From assembly GCF_900637665.1 (NCBI RefSeq), contig NZ_LR134386.1, positions 124,001-188,000 of the forward strand: a stretch of 64,000 bases of DNA, in the 5' to 3' direction. The position numbers and the translations under genes were made by a program. Under the pieces are notes generated by a model, which ran no database searches, was not told the DNA's origin, and was given only the letters and a program-made list of their open reading frames with translations. Below are positions 16,508-24,910 of this stretch, piece after piece. This DNA is from Chryseobacterium nakagawai. GTDB lineage: Bacteria > Bacteroidota > Bacteroidia > Flavobacteriales > Weeksellaceae. Each line of letters opens with the position of its first letter. Positions within the stretch are counted from its first letter, which is position 1.

Positions 16508-18241
16508 TTACATAACCCTAAACACCGGATACTGTTTGAAAGTTTTCTCTTCAAAATAAGGCGAATGTCTGTACACCCAATCCAGTTGAGCCTCTCCATC
16601 TTCTGCCAGTTTTTTATCTGATTTCTTTGCCATTTCAAATGCTTCCCTAAGCTTTTGATCTTTTTTAAGTAACTCAGCAGCAGTGTCTTCAAAAATATAG
16701 GCTGAATAATATTCTTTCTGAGCCAAGATCCCATCAAAGAAATTCCAGTTAAAAAAAGAATCCAATGCTTCAGGTTCAAGGGTTTCTATAATGTATTTAA
16801 CTCCAGACTGATGGGTAGAAACAATATAATCACCTGCCGCAAATTTCTGATCTTTTTTGGAGGTCTCTACTGTGGTTTCATAATGCAGATAGTGTCCTTC
16901 GTAAGGGTTTTTTACTGTTTTAAAATCTTTGATCTTATAGGACTCCACGGCAATGGTACTGTCCTTCAGGATTGGCTTCATCTGGATGCCGTTTCTCTTA
17001 AATTCCTCAATGATCCTGTACTGCGATTGTGGAATAACATAGTATTTAGGAATCGTGATATATCCAGTAGGTACAGCTGTGGTAAAAAGTTTTATATTCT
17101 TAGTAAAGGGTTTGTTTCTATCATAATACAGCCTTGGTTTTCCTGAGATTTCGCTTGGTTTATACTTTCCTTCATACCCTTTAAAATCCATAGTTGTATA
17201 TTGGGTAGAGTCGATTTTCCAACAAATTCCGTACTGTTTGCCTGCCTGGTATTGCTTAAGATTCTCTATACGAAGCTGTTTTATCTTCTGGTAGTCTTTA
17301 TCAAGATTCTGTACATTGACCAACATATATTTGTAGGTAGCATCTACCCTTTTATCATAAGGCTTCAGCATGTGCGTTTCGGGAACGGTTCCTAAAGAAT
17401 TGAACAAAGTAGTATACCCTGTAGAATATCTCGGTGAATCTTCGAATGATGCAAAGCCTACTTCCGGAACGTCGCCATGAATATTAACATAAGGTGTACT
17501 CTCATAGCCCAGCTTCTTCATATCATCAAGGTTTTTAGCCTGATAATCACTATAAAAATAGGTTCCTAATATATTTCCTAACCGTTCTTTAAAGGTTGAG
17601 ATATAGGTAAAAGTATATTGGTAATCTGCTCCATTACTAACGTGGTTATCAATAAAAACATCGGGTTTCAGCCATTGATAGATTTCCTGAAAGCTTTTCG
17701 CATTTTTAGAATCTGCTTTAATGAAGTCTCTGTTAAGATCATAGTTCCTTACATTTCCTCTGAATCCATATTGCTCCGGACCATTCTGATTAGCTCTGGA
17801 ATGTGATCCCCTGTTCAGCATCCCACTGACATTATAGGCTGAAATAGCAGCAATGATAAAGTTTTGTGGAGTTTTAATCTTTTTCGTGGCTAAATCTCTC
17901 ATCAGCATCATGGTAGCATCAATTCCGTCCGGTTCACCCGGGTGAATTCCGTTGTTGACAAAGAGAATAGCTTTATCTTTTCTCAGTTTTTCGGGATCTT
18001 TTTCAGGAAAAGGATTGTATATAACAACATAGATAGGCTTTCCGTTATCATCTTCTCCTTTTTTAAGATACTGAATGGTATTAAAATTTTTGGCCAGATC
18101 CTGATAATAGGCATTCATTTCATCATAGGTAACAGTTTGATTACCGTTTCCTTTTTCAAAAGGGGTCTGGAATGATTTCTGAGCAAAAAGAAGAGAAGAA
18201 CTTAAGGTAAGCAGGAGATATTTCAGTTTCATTATTGACAT
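16508..18241 (-). CDS. secreted M14 family zinc carboxypeptidase
   Basis: The 577-residue protein has a signal peptide (about 1-20, ending LLFA-Q) and a peptidase M14 domain. The zinc ligands are H100 and E103 in HPGEPDG, and a later His in IDNHVSNGADY. The substrate-binding Asn-Arg pair lies in NYDLNRDF, and the general-base Glu is probably in GTVPETHM. About 200 residues follow the catalytic domain. M14 enzymes remove C-terminal residues from peptides or cleave peptidoglycan stems; the exact substrate is unknown. ATGs at 18241 and 18232 are both possible starts; the signal peptide is intact from either. Confidence 0.88.
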   Translation of the reverse strand: MSIMKLKYLLLTLSSSLLFAQKSFQTPFEKGNGNQTVTYDEMNAYYQDLAKNFNTIQYLKKGEDDNGKPIYVVIYNPFPEKDPEKLRKDKAILFVNNGIHPGEPDGIDATMMLMRDLATKKIKTPQNFIIAAISAYNVSGMLNRGSHSRANQNGPEQYGFRGNVRNYDLNRDFIKADSKNAKSFQEIYQWLKPDVFIDNHVSNGADYQYTFTYISTFKERLGNILGTYFYSDYQAKNLDDMKKLGYESTPYVNIHGDVPEVGFASFEDSPRYSTGYTTLFNSLGTVPETHMLKPYDKRVDATYKYMLVNVQNLDKDYQKIKQLRIENLKQYQAGKQYGICWKIDSTQYTTMDFKGYEGKYKPSEISGKPRLYYDRNKPFTKNIKLFTTAVPTGYITIPKYYVIPQSQYRIIEEFKRNGIQMKPILKDSTIAVESYKIKDFKTVKNPYEGHYLHYETTVETSKKDQKFAAGDYIVSTHQSGVKYIIETLEPEALDSFFNWNFFDGILAQKEYYSAYIFEDTAAELLKKDQKLREAFEMAKKSDKKLAEDGEAQLDWVYRHSPYFEEKTFKQYPVFRVM

Positions 18242-18340
18242 AATTTTCAGGATTTAAAATTAATCAATATGATCCTGTCAAAAAAGCAAAATATACATCA
18301 ATATAGTATTTTTTCTGCTTCCTGTCCAATGATAAGGTGA

Positions 18341-18598
18341 TTAGAGATTTCTTGATTTGATCTCTTTATTCACTAAGTTTAGATTGATAAGCAAAGGAGC
18401 CATCGTTACAGGCATTACAATGAATGGAGTAAATGCTGCAAAGGGAAAGCCTTTCGCCCCTTTTATGGCCAGAATTGTAATAAATGCTATAATGCCTAGT
18501 ATAAAAACAATTCCAAAGCCAATAGAAACTCCTCTGAATGTATTTCTTTTTTTAAGCAGCTCTTCATCAGATAATTGTTCGTAGATATTTTTCTTCAT
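18341..18598 (-). CDS. small two-helix membrane protein
   Basis: The 85-residue protein has a charged N-terminus (YEQLSDEELLKKRNTFRG), two hydrophobic helices (about 24-46 and 52-73) and a short basic tail (NKEIKSRNL). Both ends probably face the cytoplasm. Similar small proteins recur in flavobacteria without a known function; there is no cysteine and no motif to suggest a reaction. It stands alone between the M14 peptidase and the ADP-ribose cluster, on the same strand as both. Confidence 0.6.
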   Translation of the reverse strand: MKKNIYEQLSDEELLKKRNTFRGVSIGFGIVFILGIIAFITILAIKGAKGFPFAAFTPFIVMPVTMAPLLINLNLVNKEIKSRNL

Positions 18599-18677
18599 AG
18601 CGGATCGTTTTTACAAATATAGAAGGTTTCAGGGATATAAAATACTAAAAGAAGAGAGGAAATCACTAAGTTTGAAA

Positions 18678-18708
18678 GTAGGCGCAATCCAACAAGATTA
18701 GTGCCTAC
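18678..18708 (-). terminator. Terminator-like hairpin beyond the metallophosphatase gene
   Basis: GTAGGCGCAATC pairs with GATTAGTGCCTAC, with one mismatch and one G-U pair. It lies 57 bases past the stop of the last gene in the ADP-ribose cluster. The T-run is weak, so it may instead be a repeat remnant. Confidence 0.35.
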
Positions 18709-18765
18709 GAACAAAAGGAAGAACACATCAATTTATGATCCTTTAAAAGTTTAATTCCCTATCTA

Positions 18766-19512
18766 TCATCTATTTAACATATCACCATTCCTTCCTTTTT
18801 CATTAGGATATAATGAGGGAAGCGGATCACTTTGCCAGAATTCATTGGTATCAATATCCATGATGGATAATGCACCTGTAAATGCAGCTCCGGTATCCAT
18901 ATTCCAGATATTGGCTTTATTGGTTGGAGTTTTACTTCCAATATACAGCGTTGGAGTATGTCCGATAAATATTTCCTTGTAAAGAAGCAGCCTTTTGGGA
19001 TATAACATGGAGTGCTTTTCCAGTTTCTTATCCATGGCTACAGCTGTTTCCCAAAGGGTTCTATCCCAGCGGTAATTGCTGGAATACACTTCTTTTTCAG
19101 GCCCGTGCATGGACGAGTATCCGGCATGAATAAACAGACGGTTCTGGTCATCAACGTGATAACTTTTCATACGCTGGAAAAACTCAAGATGTAACTCTTG
19201 ATCTTCCTGAGAATAGTTCTCATAACTGTCTACCGTACTTTTCCCGCCATTGGAAAGCCATACACCAGGCCCTTCTCCACGGGCTAACCAATCTTCACAC
19301 CATACGTCATGATTTCCTTTGATAAAAATACAGTTGTTCTTTTCGGAAAGTTCTATTAAAGTTTGAATAACCTGGAAAGATTCACTCCAACCGTCTACAT
19401 AATCTCCAAGGAAGATCAGCTTGTCATTTGGGGCCACTTCAGCTCTTTCAAGTACCTGTTCTAATGCTCTAAATCCGCCGTGAATGTCTCCTATTACTAA
19501 TGTTCTGTTCAT
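18766..19512 (-). CDS. metallophosphoesterase (PPP-type phosphatase)
   Basis: The 248-residue cytoplasmic enzyme carries the PPP metal motifs in order: GDIHGG near residue 8, GDYVDG near 36 (the usual final Arg is Gly), GNHDVW near 65, HAGYSS and GHTP in the second half. It should hydrolyse a phosphomonoester or diester with two metal ions. It is the last gene of the minus-strand ADP-ribose cluster, 76 bases after kptA. KptA yields ADP-ribose cyclic phosphate, so action on such a product, or on RNA or nucleotide phosphates, is a reasonable inference; a protein Ser/Thr phosphatase is the alternative. Confidence 0.85.
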   Translation of the reverse strand: MNRTLVIGDIHGGFRALEQVLERAEVAPNDKLIFLGDYVDGWSESFQVIQTLIELSEKNNCIFIKGNHDVWCEDWLARGEGPGVWLSNGGKSTVDSYENYSQEDQELHLEFFQRMKSYHVDDQNRLFIHAGYSSMHGPEKEVYSSNYRWDRTLWETAVAMDKKLEKHSMLYPKRLLLYKEIFIGHTPTLYIGSKTPTNKANIWNMDTGAAFTGALSIMDIDTNEFWQSDPLPSLYPNEKGRNGDMLNR

Positions 19513-19588
19513 TTCATGCTTTAGTTGGTGAAAAGATAAGCCATTATCTTTAAATAATAGCTCTTCCAGTTCAACACTGCTATTTTTA

Positions 19589-20131
19589 TTATTTTGAAAT
19601 GTATTTCGGATCTATAAACTCTGTGAGCCACACTCCGTTAGCAGATTGGAAGAAGAATAATCCATCCTCATGCATTTTTCCGGTTCTGATCGTCAGGATT
19701 ATAGGTTTGCCGTGTCTCATTCCCACTTTCGTAGCGGTCTCTTTATCAGCGCTTAAGTGTACATGCTGGCGGGTTCTTTTTTCAATTCCTTTTTCTAAAA
19801 TGGAGGAAATATTGGCTTCAGCCGTTCCGTGATATAAAAACTCAGGCGGCTGTATAGCTTCCAGGGCTAAATTGATGTCGATAGAATGTCCTTGGCTGGC
19901 TCTGATCTTTGTTTTATCATCATTAAAGGCAAATCTCTTTTTATTATTGGTTTCTACCACCTCATCTAATTCTTCAAAAGAAAAATGCACTCTTTTTTTT
20001 GCCGATTTTGCTCTCAGCTCTTCTACATCTGCCCAGCCGTTTTCATCCAGCTTTAATCCGATAGTCTCGGGTTGATGCCTCAAAATGAGGCTTAAAAATT
20101 TACTTATTCTTTTTGTTTCTATTTCGTTCAT
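19589..20131 (-). CDS. kptA: RNA 2'-phosphotransferase (KptA/Tpt1)
   Basis: Transfers an internal RNA 2'-phosphate to NAD+, releasing nicotinamide and ADP-ribose 1''-2'' cyclic phosphate. The 180-residue protein shows the N-terminal RNA-binding lobe with SKFLSLILRHQPETIGL and the motif RASQGHS. The C-terminal NAD lobe has LYHGT (the H-G-T typical of ADP-ribosyltransferase folds) and RQHVHLS. Length is as expected. Many bacteria with KptA lack the tRNA ligase that makes 2'-phosphates, so its natural substrate is unclear. Its position among ADP-ribose-processing genes fits a role in RNA repair or in NAD-linked modification. Confidence 0.93.
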   Translation of the reverse strand: MNEIETKRISKFLSLILRHQPETIGLKLDENGWADVEELRAKSAKKRVHFSFEELDEVVETNNKKRFAFNDDKTKIRASQGHSIDINLALEAIQPPEFLYHGTAEANISSILEKGIEKRTRQHVHLSADKETATKVGMRHGKPIILTIRTGKMHEDGLFFFQSANGVWLTEFIDPKYISK

Positions 20132-20147
20132 TGGTTTTTTGTTTTAA

Positions 20148-20627
20148 TTAAGCATTATAAAATTCCGGGGAAAAAGTCACTGGAAATCCTGTTTTCCTGA
20201 TGATTTCCTCTGCATATTGATCAAAATGATAAATCTCCGCTGATATTGAAAGCGTTACAAATGATTTTTCATAAAGATAAACCCATAAACAAGCTTCAGC
20301 AGGTCCCCTTCCTTTCAACATATTTTGAATTTCAATTCCACTGATCTTATTCAGAGGAATTAATAAAGTTCTTTTTTGATCTGTAAAACCCAGCAGACCA
20401 TTTTGATTATCCATCCAGAGTAAAGACTGATCCTTTAAAATATTCAAGACTTCATCTGGTGTCTGAAATAAATAGTCCGGCGAATAGTGAACCCGGCAGT
20501 TTCCTAATTCTACTACTTTATTGATTTCAATTCTTCCTTTATATTGCTGCAAAGGGGTATTCAGAAAGATATCCTCAGGGTCATATTTGGAAAACATATT
20601 GGCGAGGGCTTTCAGGAAAGATTTCAT
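20148..20627 (-). CDS. conserved hypothetical protein in the ADP-ribose cluster
   Basis: I do not recognise this 159-residue protein. It has no signal peptide, membrane helix or cysteine pair. It looks like a soluble alpha/beta protein, with hydrophobic strands (TLLIPLNKISGIEI, ACLWVYLYEKSFVTLSIS) and an aromatic C-terminus. The start overlaps the ADP-ribosylglycohydrolase stop by four bases (ATGA type) and kptA follows 16 bases later, so it is part of the operon and probably translationally coupled. A role with the glycohydrolase, as substrate adaptor or target, is inference from coupling only. Confidence 0.7.
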   Translation of the reverse strand: MKSFLKALANMFSKYDPEDIFLNTPLQQYKGRIEINKVVELGNCRVHYSPDYLFQTPDEVLNILKDQSLLWMDNQNGLLGFTDQKRTLLIPLNKISGIEIQNMLKGRGPAEACLWVYLYEKSFVTLSISAEIYHFDQYAEEIIRKTGFPVTFSPEFYNA

Positions 20628-21571
20628 TCGCTTACAGGGTATTTATGGTTTAAATTTTCACACAGTTTTTCAATATCATCTTTTCTTACCAGCTCTCCAA
20701 CCCATTCCTGGGGTATATTTTCAAATCCATAATAGATTCCTGCCAACCCTCCGGTAATAGCTCCGGTTGTGTCTGTATCTTCACCCAGGTTTACGGCTTT
20801 CAATACGGCTTCAGAGTAGCTTTCTGAGTTTAAAAAACACCATAAAGAAGCTTCCAGGCTGTGTAACACATAACCACTTCCTCTTATTTCTTCTTCAGAA
20901 TACCCTGAAATATCATTTTTTAAAATCCTATGAAAAAGTTCAATCTCACTTAAGCTAAACCATTGTTTTTCTGCATATTCCAGAACCACATTTTGTGTAT
21001 AAGTATATGCTTCCGTTTTATTTTTTCCTTTTATTAACTGAATTGCAAAAATAACATAGATAAAACAGGCAAAAACAGATCGGAAATGTCCATGAGTAAT
21101 GGTGGAAACTTCCTTTACCGTTTTGTAAATCTTTTCAAGATTTTCTTCATCTTTGAAATAAAAAGCTAGAGGAAGAGTTCTCATTAAGGATCCGTTTCCA
21201 TTATCTTCTTCAAAAACATTTCCTGAAAATCTGGCACTCTCTCCTTTAATTAGTCTTGCAATGGCTTCCCTTGTAGTTCCTCCAATATCGAAAAGTCTTC
21301 CGTGGGCAGTCCAGTGGCCATATTTCACCCATTTTACAAAACTTTGTCCAATTTTTTCCAGATCATAGCCCTTTGTAAGGACCTCAGCGAGGCAGAGCGT
21401 CAGAGAGCTATCATCACTCCAGGTACCTTTGGGTTGATTATGTGATCCAAATTCCTGCATTTTAGTTACCGGAAAACGTTTTAAATAATCTCTATCTTTG
21501 AATTCTACAGGAACACCAAGTGCATCGCCGATGCATACTCCCATAATTCCAGCTTTTACTTTATTTTTCAT
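20624..21571 (-). CDS. ADP-ribosylglycohydrolase family protein (DraG/ARH type)
   Basis: Dinuclear-Mg hydrolases of this family remove ADP-ribose from proteins or free derivatives. The 315-residue all-helical protein has the family features: GVCIGDALGVPVEF near the N-terminus, the metal motif TWSDDSSL near residue 50, and the C-terminal metal motif GEDTDTTGAITGGLAG. The middle region (RLFDIGGTTREAI, NGNGSLMRTLPLAFY) is also typical. It overlaps the sirtuin stop by one base (TGATG) and the next gene by four, so it sits in a tight operon. The substrate linkage (Arg, Ser or a small molecule) cannot be read from sequence. Confidence 0.92.
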   Translation of the reverse strand: MKNKVKAGIMGVCIGDALGVPVEFKDRDYLKRFPVTKMQEFGSHNQPKGTWSDDSSLTLCLAEVLTKGYDLEKIGQSFVKWVKYGHWTAHGRLFDIGGTTREAIARLIKGESARFSGNVFEEDNGNGSLMRTLPLAFYFKDEENLEKIYKTVKEVSTITHGHFRSVFACFIYVIFAIQLIKGKNKTEAYTYTQNVVLEYAEKQWFSLSEIELFHRILKNDISGYSEEEIRGSGYVLHSLEASLWCFLNSESYSEAVLKAVNLGEDTDTTGAITGGLAGIYYGFENIPQEWVGELVRKDDIEKLCENLNHKYPVSE

Positions 21572-22257
21572 CAGGCGAGATTTATAAGTTTATCAAACAA
21601 CAGTTTCATTCCCTGTGTGGCTGTTTCTTTCATCACTACCGCTCTTTGCCCGTAGCCAAAGCCTGTTTCATTAGGATTGATAACCATTAAAAGACAATCA
21701 TCTTTGATATCGTGGATCAGACCCGCAGCCGGATATACCTGCAAAGAAGTTCCGATGACCAGCAAAATATCTGAATCTTTTACTATTTCTCTGGCATCCT
21801 GATATAAAGGGACATCTTCTCCGAACCAAACGATAAATGGTCTCAACTGAGCTCCATCTTCTGCTTTATCTCCTAACTTAATATCGTCTTTCTGCTCATA
21901 GATCAGTCTTTTATTATTGCATGAGCATGATTTGAACAATTCTCCATGGATGTGAAGGATCTTGGTTGAACCGGCTCTTTCATGCAGGTCATCAATATTT
22001 TGGGTAATAATCTGAACATCAAAGTATTTTTCCAGCTCAGCTACTAGTTTGTGGGCTTCATTAGGGTGTACTTCATGAAGCTGACGCCTTCTCTGATTGT
22101 AAAATTCCAATACCAGGGACCTATCTTTTCTCCATCCTTCCGGACTGGCTACATCGGTTACATTATGATTTTCCCAAAGGCCGTCTCCATCTCTGAAGGT
22201 TTGTATTCCGCTTTCAGCACTGATTCCCGCACCGCTTAATATGGTTAGTTTTTTCAT
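21571..22257 (-). CDS. SIR2 family NAD-dependent deacylase (class III-like)
   Basis: The 228-residue sirtuin uses NAD+ to remove acyl groups from lysines, giving O-acyl-ADP-ribose. It has GAGISAESGI at residues 9-18, TQNIDDLHERAG and the catalytic His in HIHGEL. FYNQRR carries the Tyr-x-x-Arg pair that class III (SIRT5/CobB) enzymes use to prefer succinyl or malonyl lysine. The zinc module is reduced: two Cys (SCSC) are seen and the second pair is absent. A CobB-like desuccinylase is the best guess. The product is a known macrodomain substrate, and a macrodomain gene lies directly upstream. Confidence 0.9.
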   Translation of the reverse strand: MKKLTILSGAGISAESGIQTFRDGDGLWENHNVTDVASPEGWRKDRSLVLEFYNQRRRQLHEVHPNEAHKLVAELEKYFDVQIITQNIDDLHERAGSTKILHIHGELFKSCSCNNKRLIYEQKDDIKLGDKAEDGAQLRPFIVWFGEDVPLYQDAREIVKDSDILLVIGTSLQVYPAAGLIHDIKDDCLLMVINPNETGFGYGQRAVVMKETATQGMKLLFDKLINLA

Positions 22258-22294
22258 TGGTTTTAAATTTTTGTTTTGTACACTGTGGTTTTTA

Positions 22295-22311
22295 GCTACG
22301 AATACACGAAT
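22295..22311 (+). repeat. Dispersed GCcACGAATgCACGAAT repeat, copy 1
   Basis: GCTACGAATACACGAAT lies in the 64-base gap between the macrodomain and sirtuin genes. It matches the repeats at 23665-23793 with a few substitutions. Confidence 0.5.
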
Positions 22312-22321
22312 ATCATTGATT

Positions 22322-22837
22322 CTAAAGAGGAGAATTTAAAAGCTTTTTATAAATCTCTTCATTTTCTTCATCAAAACATACAAAAATAACTTTCTCTATA
22401 CTATCTGAGCGAAACTTTCTTACTTCATTAATAGCTATTTCTCCTGCCAGATCTTTTGGAAATTTATAAATTCCTGTGCTGATATTGGGAAAAGCTATGG
22501 TTTTCACTCCAAAACTTTCCGCCAACAGTAAAGAGTTCTTATAACATTCTGATAAAAGCTTTGAACTCTCTTCTTTATCATTATTCCAGACTGGTCCTAC
22601 AGTATGAATGATATATTTTGCAGGAAGATTTCCAGCTGTTGTCACTACTGCTTCTCCTGTATTGCATTTACCTTGTCTATTTCTAATCGCTCTGCATTCT
22701 TCCAATATTTTTGGTCCACCTACTCGATGAATAGCTCCATCTACACCTCCTCCTCCCAATAAGGAAGAGTTGGCTGCATTGACAACAGCCTCTGCATGAA
22801 TCTTTGTGATGTCTCCTTTTATAACTTCAATTTTCAT
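22322..22837 (-). CDS. macrodomain protein (MacroD/YmdB-like)
   Basis: The 171-residue protein is a single macrodomain. It shows [19 protein letters not shown] (with the Asp that contacts adenine), the loop [26 protein letters not shown], and the substrate loop [12 protein letters not shown]. These match MacroD-type enzymes that hydrolyse O-acetyl-ADP-ribose and mono-ADP-ribosyl-Glu/Asp. The start overlaps the PARG stop by four bases (ATGA), so the two ADP-ribose hydrolases are translationally coupled. The sirtuin gene follows, giving a source of O-acyl-ADP-ribose beside its hydrolase. Confidence 0.93.
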   Translation of the reverse strand: MKIEVIKGDITKIHAEAVVNAANSSLLGGGGVDGAIHRVGGPKILEECRAIRNRQGKCNTGEAVVTTAGNLPAKYIIHTVGPVWNNDKEESSKLLSECYKNSLLLAESFGVKTIAFPNISTGIYKFPKDLAGEIAINEVRKFRSDSIEKVIFVCFDEENEEIYKKLLNSPL

Positions 22838-23649
22838 TGTATTTCTTCAAATGGTTTCAGCATCTCCTCTTTTTTTGTAAGCACTGCAAAAACCACTCTT
22901 TTAAATTTGTTCTTATATTTTCCGTGAAGATATCTTTTGAACAGCCCGGCGATTTCTTTCGGATCATTTTTGAATACGCCACAACCCCAGGCCCCTAAAA
23001 TAAGGGTTTCATTTCCCTGGTGTAAGGCCAGTGCAAGCATCTTATCTGTCCTAATATCCATTGCTCCCAATATCTCATTTTCTCTTTGGGGTTCCTGTCG
23101 CTTTACAACCCCTGCATTCACTGCTGGAGAAGTAATGAAATTACATAGTACCGGTTTCGATAGCAATTCTCCCTTATCCTTTCTGAAAACAGGAACTTTA
23201 GGGCTGTAAATCATCGTATCCGTGTAAAAGCAAGAGGTCATACTGCGATGTAATGTATAATAATCTTCTGCCATTAACAGGGTTTCATACAATCCCGAAG
23301 TTCTTGCTAAGCTTTCTTCCTGCGCTTCGGCTCCATTGATAAATCCGCCACCCGGATTTTTTGCTGAGGCAAAATTCAGGCACATTACTTTTTCCGGATC
23401 TTCTTTTTGTGTTAAGTCTAAAATAGCCTTTAGTGAACTACAACGCCAGGTTTCAAATTGAGTTTCAAAATGAGTTTCCGGCATTGGAGCAGCTGTGAGC
23501 TCAGAAAGTTGTTCCGGGGTGAAAAGAACGGTTTCCTTTTTACTGATTTCCAGCTCTTTTCCCATATCTATTCTTTCGTTTTCTGTATTTATATAATATT
23601 TCCTGGCCAGGATATCCAATGTATCTTTTGCCATTCCTTTATTTGTCAT
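22834..23649 (-). CDS. bacterial-type poly(ADP-ribose) glycohydrolase (TIGR02452/DUF2263 family)
   Basis: The 271-residue protein carries the PARG signature GGG-x7-QEE at residues 100-112 ([15 protein letters not shown]), with the catalytic Glu pair at its end. It also has [24 protein letters not shown] and [15 protein letters not shown], which mark the bacterial PARG/TIGR02452 family, a macrodomain relative. Characterised members cleave ribose-ribose bonds of poly(ADP-ribose) or act on ADP-ribosylated targets. The start at 23649 has a second Met five codons in. It overlaps the macrodomain gene; upstream is a repeat-filled 156-base gap. Confidence 0.92.
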   Translation of the reverse strand: MTNKGMAKDTLDILARKYYINTENERIDMGKELEISKKETVLFTPEQLSELTAAPMPETHFETQFETWRCSSLKAILDLTQKEDPEKVMCLNFASAKNPGGGFINGAEAQEESLARTSGLYETLLMAEDYYTLHRSMTSCFYTDTMIYSPKVPVFRKDKGELLSKPVLCNFITSPAVNAGVVKRQEPQRENEILGAMDIRTDKMLALALHQGNETLILGAWGCGVFKNDPKEIAGLFKRYLHGKYKNKFKRVVFAVLTKKEEMLKPFEEIQ

Positions 23650-23664
23650 GATTCTTTTTTTTTA

Positions 23665-23793
23665 GCCAAGAATGCACTAATTTTTTTTAGGTTTATGGGT
23701 CGTTTTAAACCTCATAATGATTGCATTATCTTTTTTATTCGTGCATTCGTGGCATTATTCATTTAATTCTTTTTTGGCCACGAATGCATGAAT
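23665..23793. repeat. Repeat cluster: three copies of a GCCACGAATGCACGAAT-type element
   Basis: Copies lie at 23665-23681 (GCCAAGAATGCACTAAT), 23737-23753 (inverted, ATTCGTGCATTCGTGGC) and 23777-23793 (GCCACGAATGCATGAAT). Another fragment (GATTCGTGGTGG) runs into the end of the gene at 23806. The inverted pairing allows a hairpin of about 17 bp. It looks like a small palindromic intergenic repeat. Confidence 0.6.
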
Positions 23794-23805
23794 GTTTTTA
23801 CAATC

Positions 23806-24234
23806 CTATGGATTCGTGGTGGTTGTTTTTAAAGTCTTTACCAGACCTTCTATTTCGTTATTTGCAGATCCTTTAAAATCCTTTCCTACAAATACTTTGA
23901 TGACTTCTATATTTCCAACAATAGCCTGATTGAATGTGCCCAGCTTTTCTGACGGAACCCACAATTCATTATGATTTCTGGCTCCTACATTCTGTGCCGG
24001 ATACTGATTGGCAACATCTTCCAACACTTCAAAACGGGTAACAAAACCAAGATAGTTTCCAAACTCATCTCTGGTATTCCATTTCTCAGCAATTTCCGAA
24101 GCATAATCTTCATCCAGAACCGGGTAAAAAATGGGCTGCCATTCCAATCTTGGAGGAAATTTTTTATATCCGTTCTCAATAATAAGAACCATTTCCTTTT
24201 CTCCTACCGGTCTGTACAATCTTGTTGTTTTCAT
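23806..24234 (-). CDS. ADP-ribosylation/crystallin-J1-like small protein
   Basis: The 142-residue soluble protein opens with TTRLYRPVGEKEMVLI and contains FPPRLEWQPIFYP, NYLGFVTRFEV and HNELWVPSEKL. Database entries of this kind are named ADP-ribosylation/crystallin J1, without biochemistry. A conserved Arg in the first strand and a Glu before LWVP recall ADP-ribosyltransferase folds, so it might be a transferase, but this is weak inference. The last codons (TTTTNP) lie in a stretch that resembles the dispersed repeat, so the C-terminus may be repeat-derived. DUF4291 lies 10 bases upstream, making a likely pair. Confidence 0.7.
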   Translation of the reverse strand: MKTTRLYRPVGEKEMVLIIENGYKKFPPRLEWQPIFYPVLDEDYASEIAEKWNTRDEFGNYLGFVTRFEVLEDVANQYPAQNVGARNHNELWVPSEKLGTFNQAIVGNIEVIKVFVGKDFKGSANNEIEGLVKTLKTTTTNP

Positions 24235-24244
24235 TTTGTTAATC

Positions 24245-24838
24245 TTATAGTTCTGATCCTATCCTCCGGGCAATTTCATTGGATAAAGGATATATTTTTT
24301 CTGTTGGTAATAGTTTTTTTGCCTTATTATATTCTCCCTGTTGGGTAAGATTCAAGATCTTTTTTACTAAAGGTGAATAATCTTCTATTTTTACGATCCA
24401 GTCTTCATTAAATTCTTCTATCAGATGACGGCTGATTCCCACCTGAATGGAGCGGTATTCAAGTTTATTTCCTTTGATACTTCTTTCCGGGTCCCATTGT
24501 ACATACACTTTGGCATTTTCAAATGCTTCTTCCCAGGTTTTGGGATTGGGATAAACTCTTTTTTCAGGAGAGGTTAAGATGGCCAGTTCCAGTGCTTTTT
24601 CCCATGCTTCCCTTTTAATATGGAGGGCAAGAGTACATTCCTGGTTGGATTTTTGTCCGTAATTGCTCCGTTCCATCATCCAAAGAAAAGAAGGCTTAAT
24701 CCATGTCATTCTGCTGAATGAAAAAGGAGCACTGAACTTCTGATTTTCAACGGCAGTTTTTGCAATAGCTTTATTATAAGCCTGATAGACCACTATCGTA
24801 TCACGGGTATAATCTGCTCTTATTTCAAATTCTTTCAT
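24245..24838 (-). CDS. DUF4291 domain protein
   Basis: The 197-residue protein matches DUF4291: an IRADYTRDTIVVYQAY opening, the highly conserved RMTWIKPSFLWMMERSNYG, a middle strand LALHIKREAW, and VYVQWDPERS followed by RSIQVGISR. The conserved Arg/Trp/Tyr residues suggest a nucleotide- or RNA-binding enzyme. No activity is established, although the family often occurs with NAD/ADP-ribose genes. No signal peptide or membrane helix is seen. It is 10 bases before the crystallin-J1-like gene and 72 bases after the PurA-like gene. Confidence 0.85.
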   Translation of the reverse strand: MKEFEIRADYTRDTIVVYQAYNKAIAKTAVENQKFSAPFSFSRMTWIKPSFLWMMERSNYGQKSNQECTLALHIKREAWEKALELAILTSPEKRVYPNPKTWEEAFENAKVYVQWDPERSIKGNKLEYRSIQVGISRHLIEEFNEDWIVKIEDYSPLVKKILNLTQQGEYNKAKKLLPTEKIYPLSNEIARRIGSEL

Positions 24839-24910
24839 TACTTATTAATCAAAATCATGTATACTTCACACTTTTACCTAAATATAAAATTAAAACCTTT
24901 ATCTTCAGTA

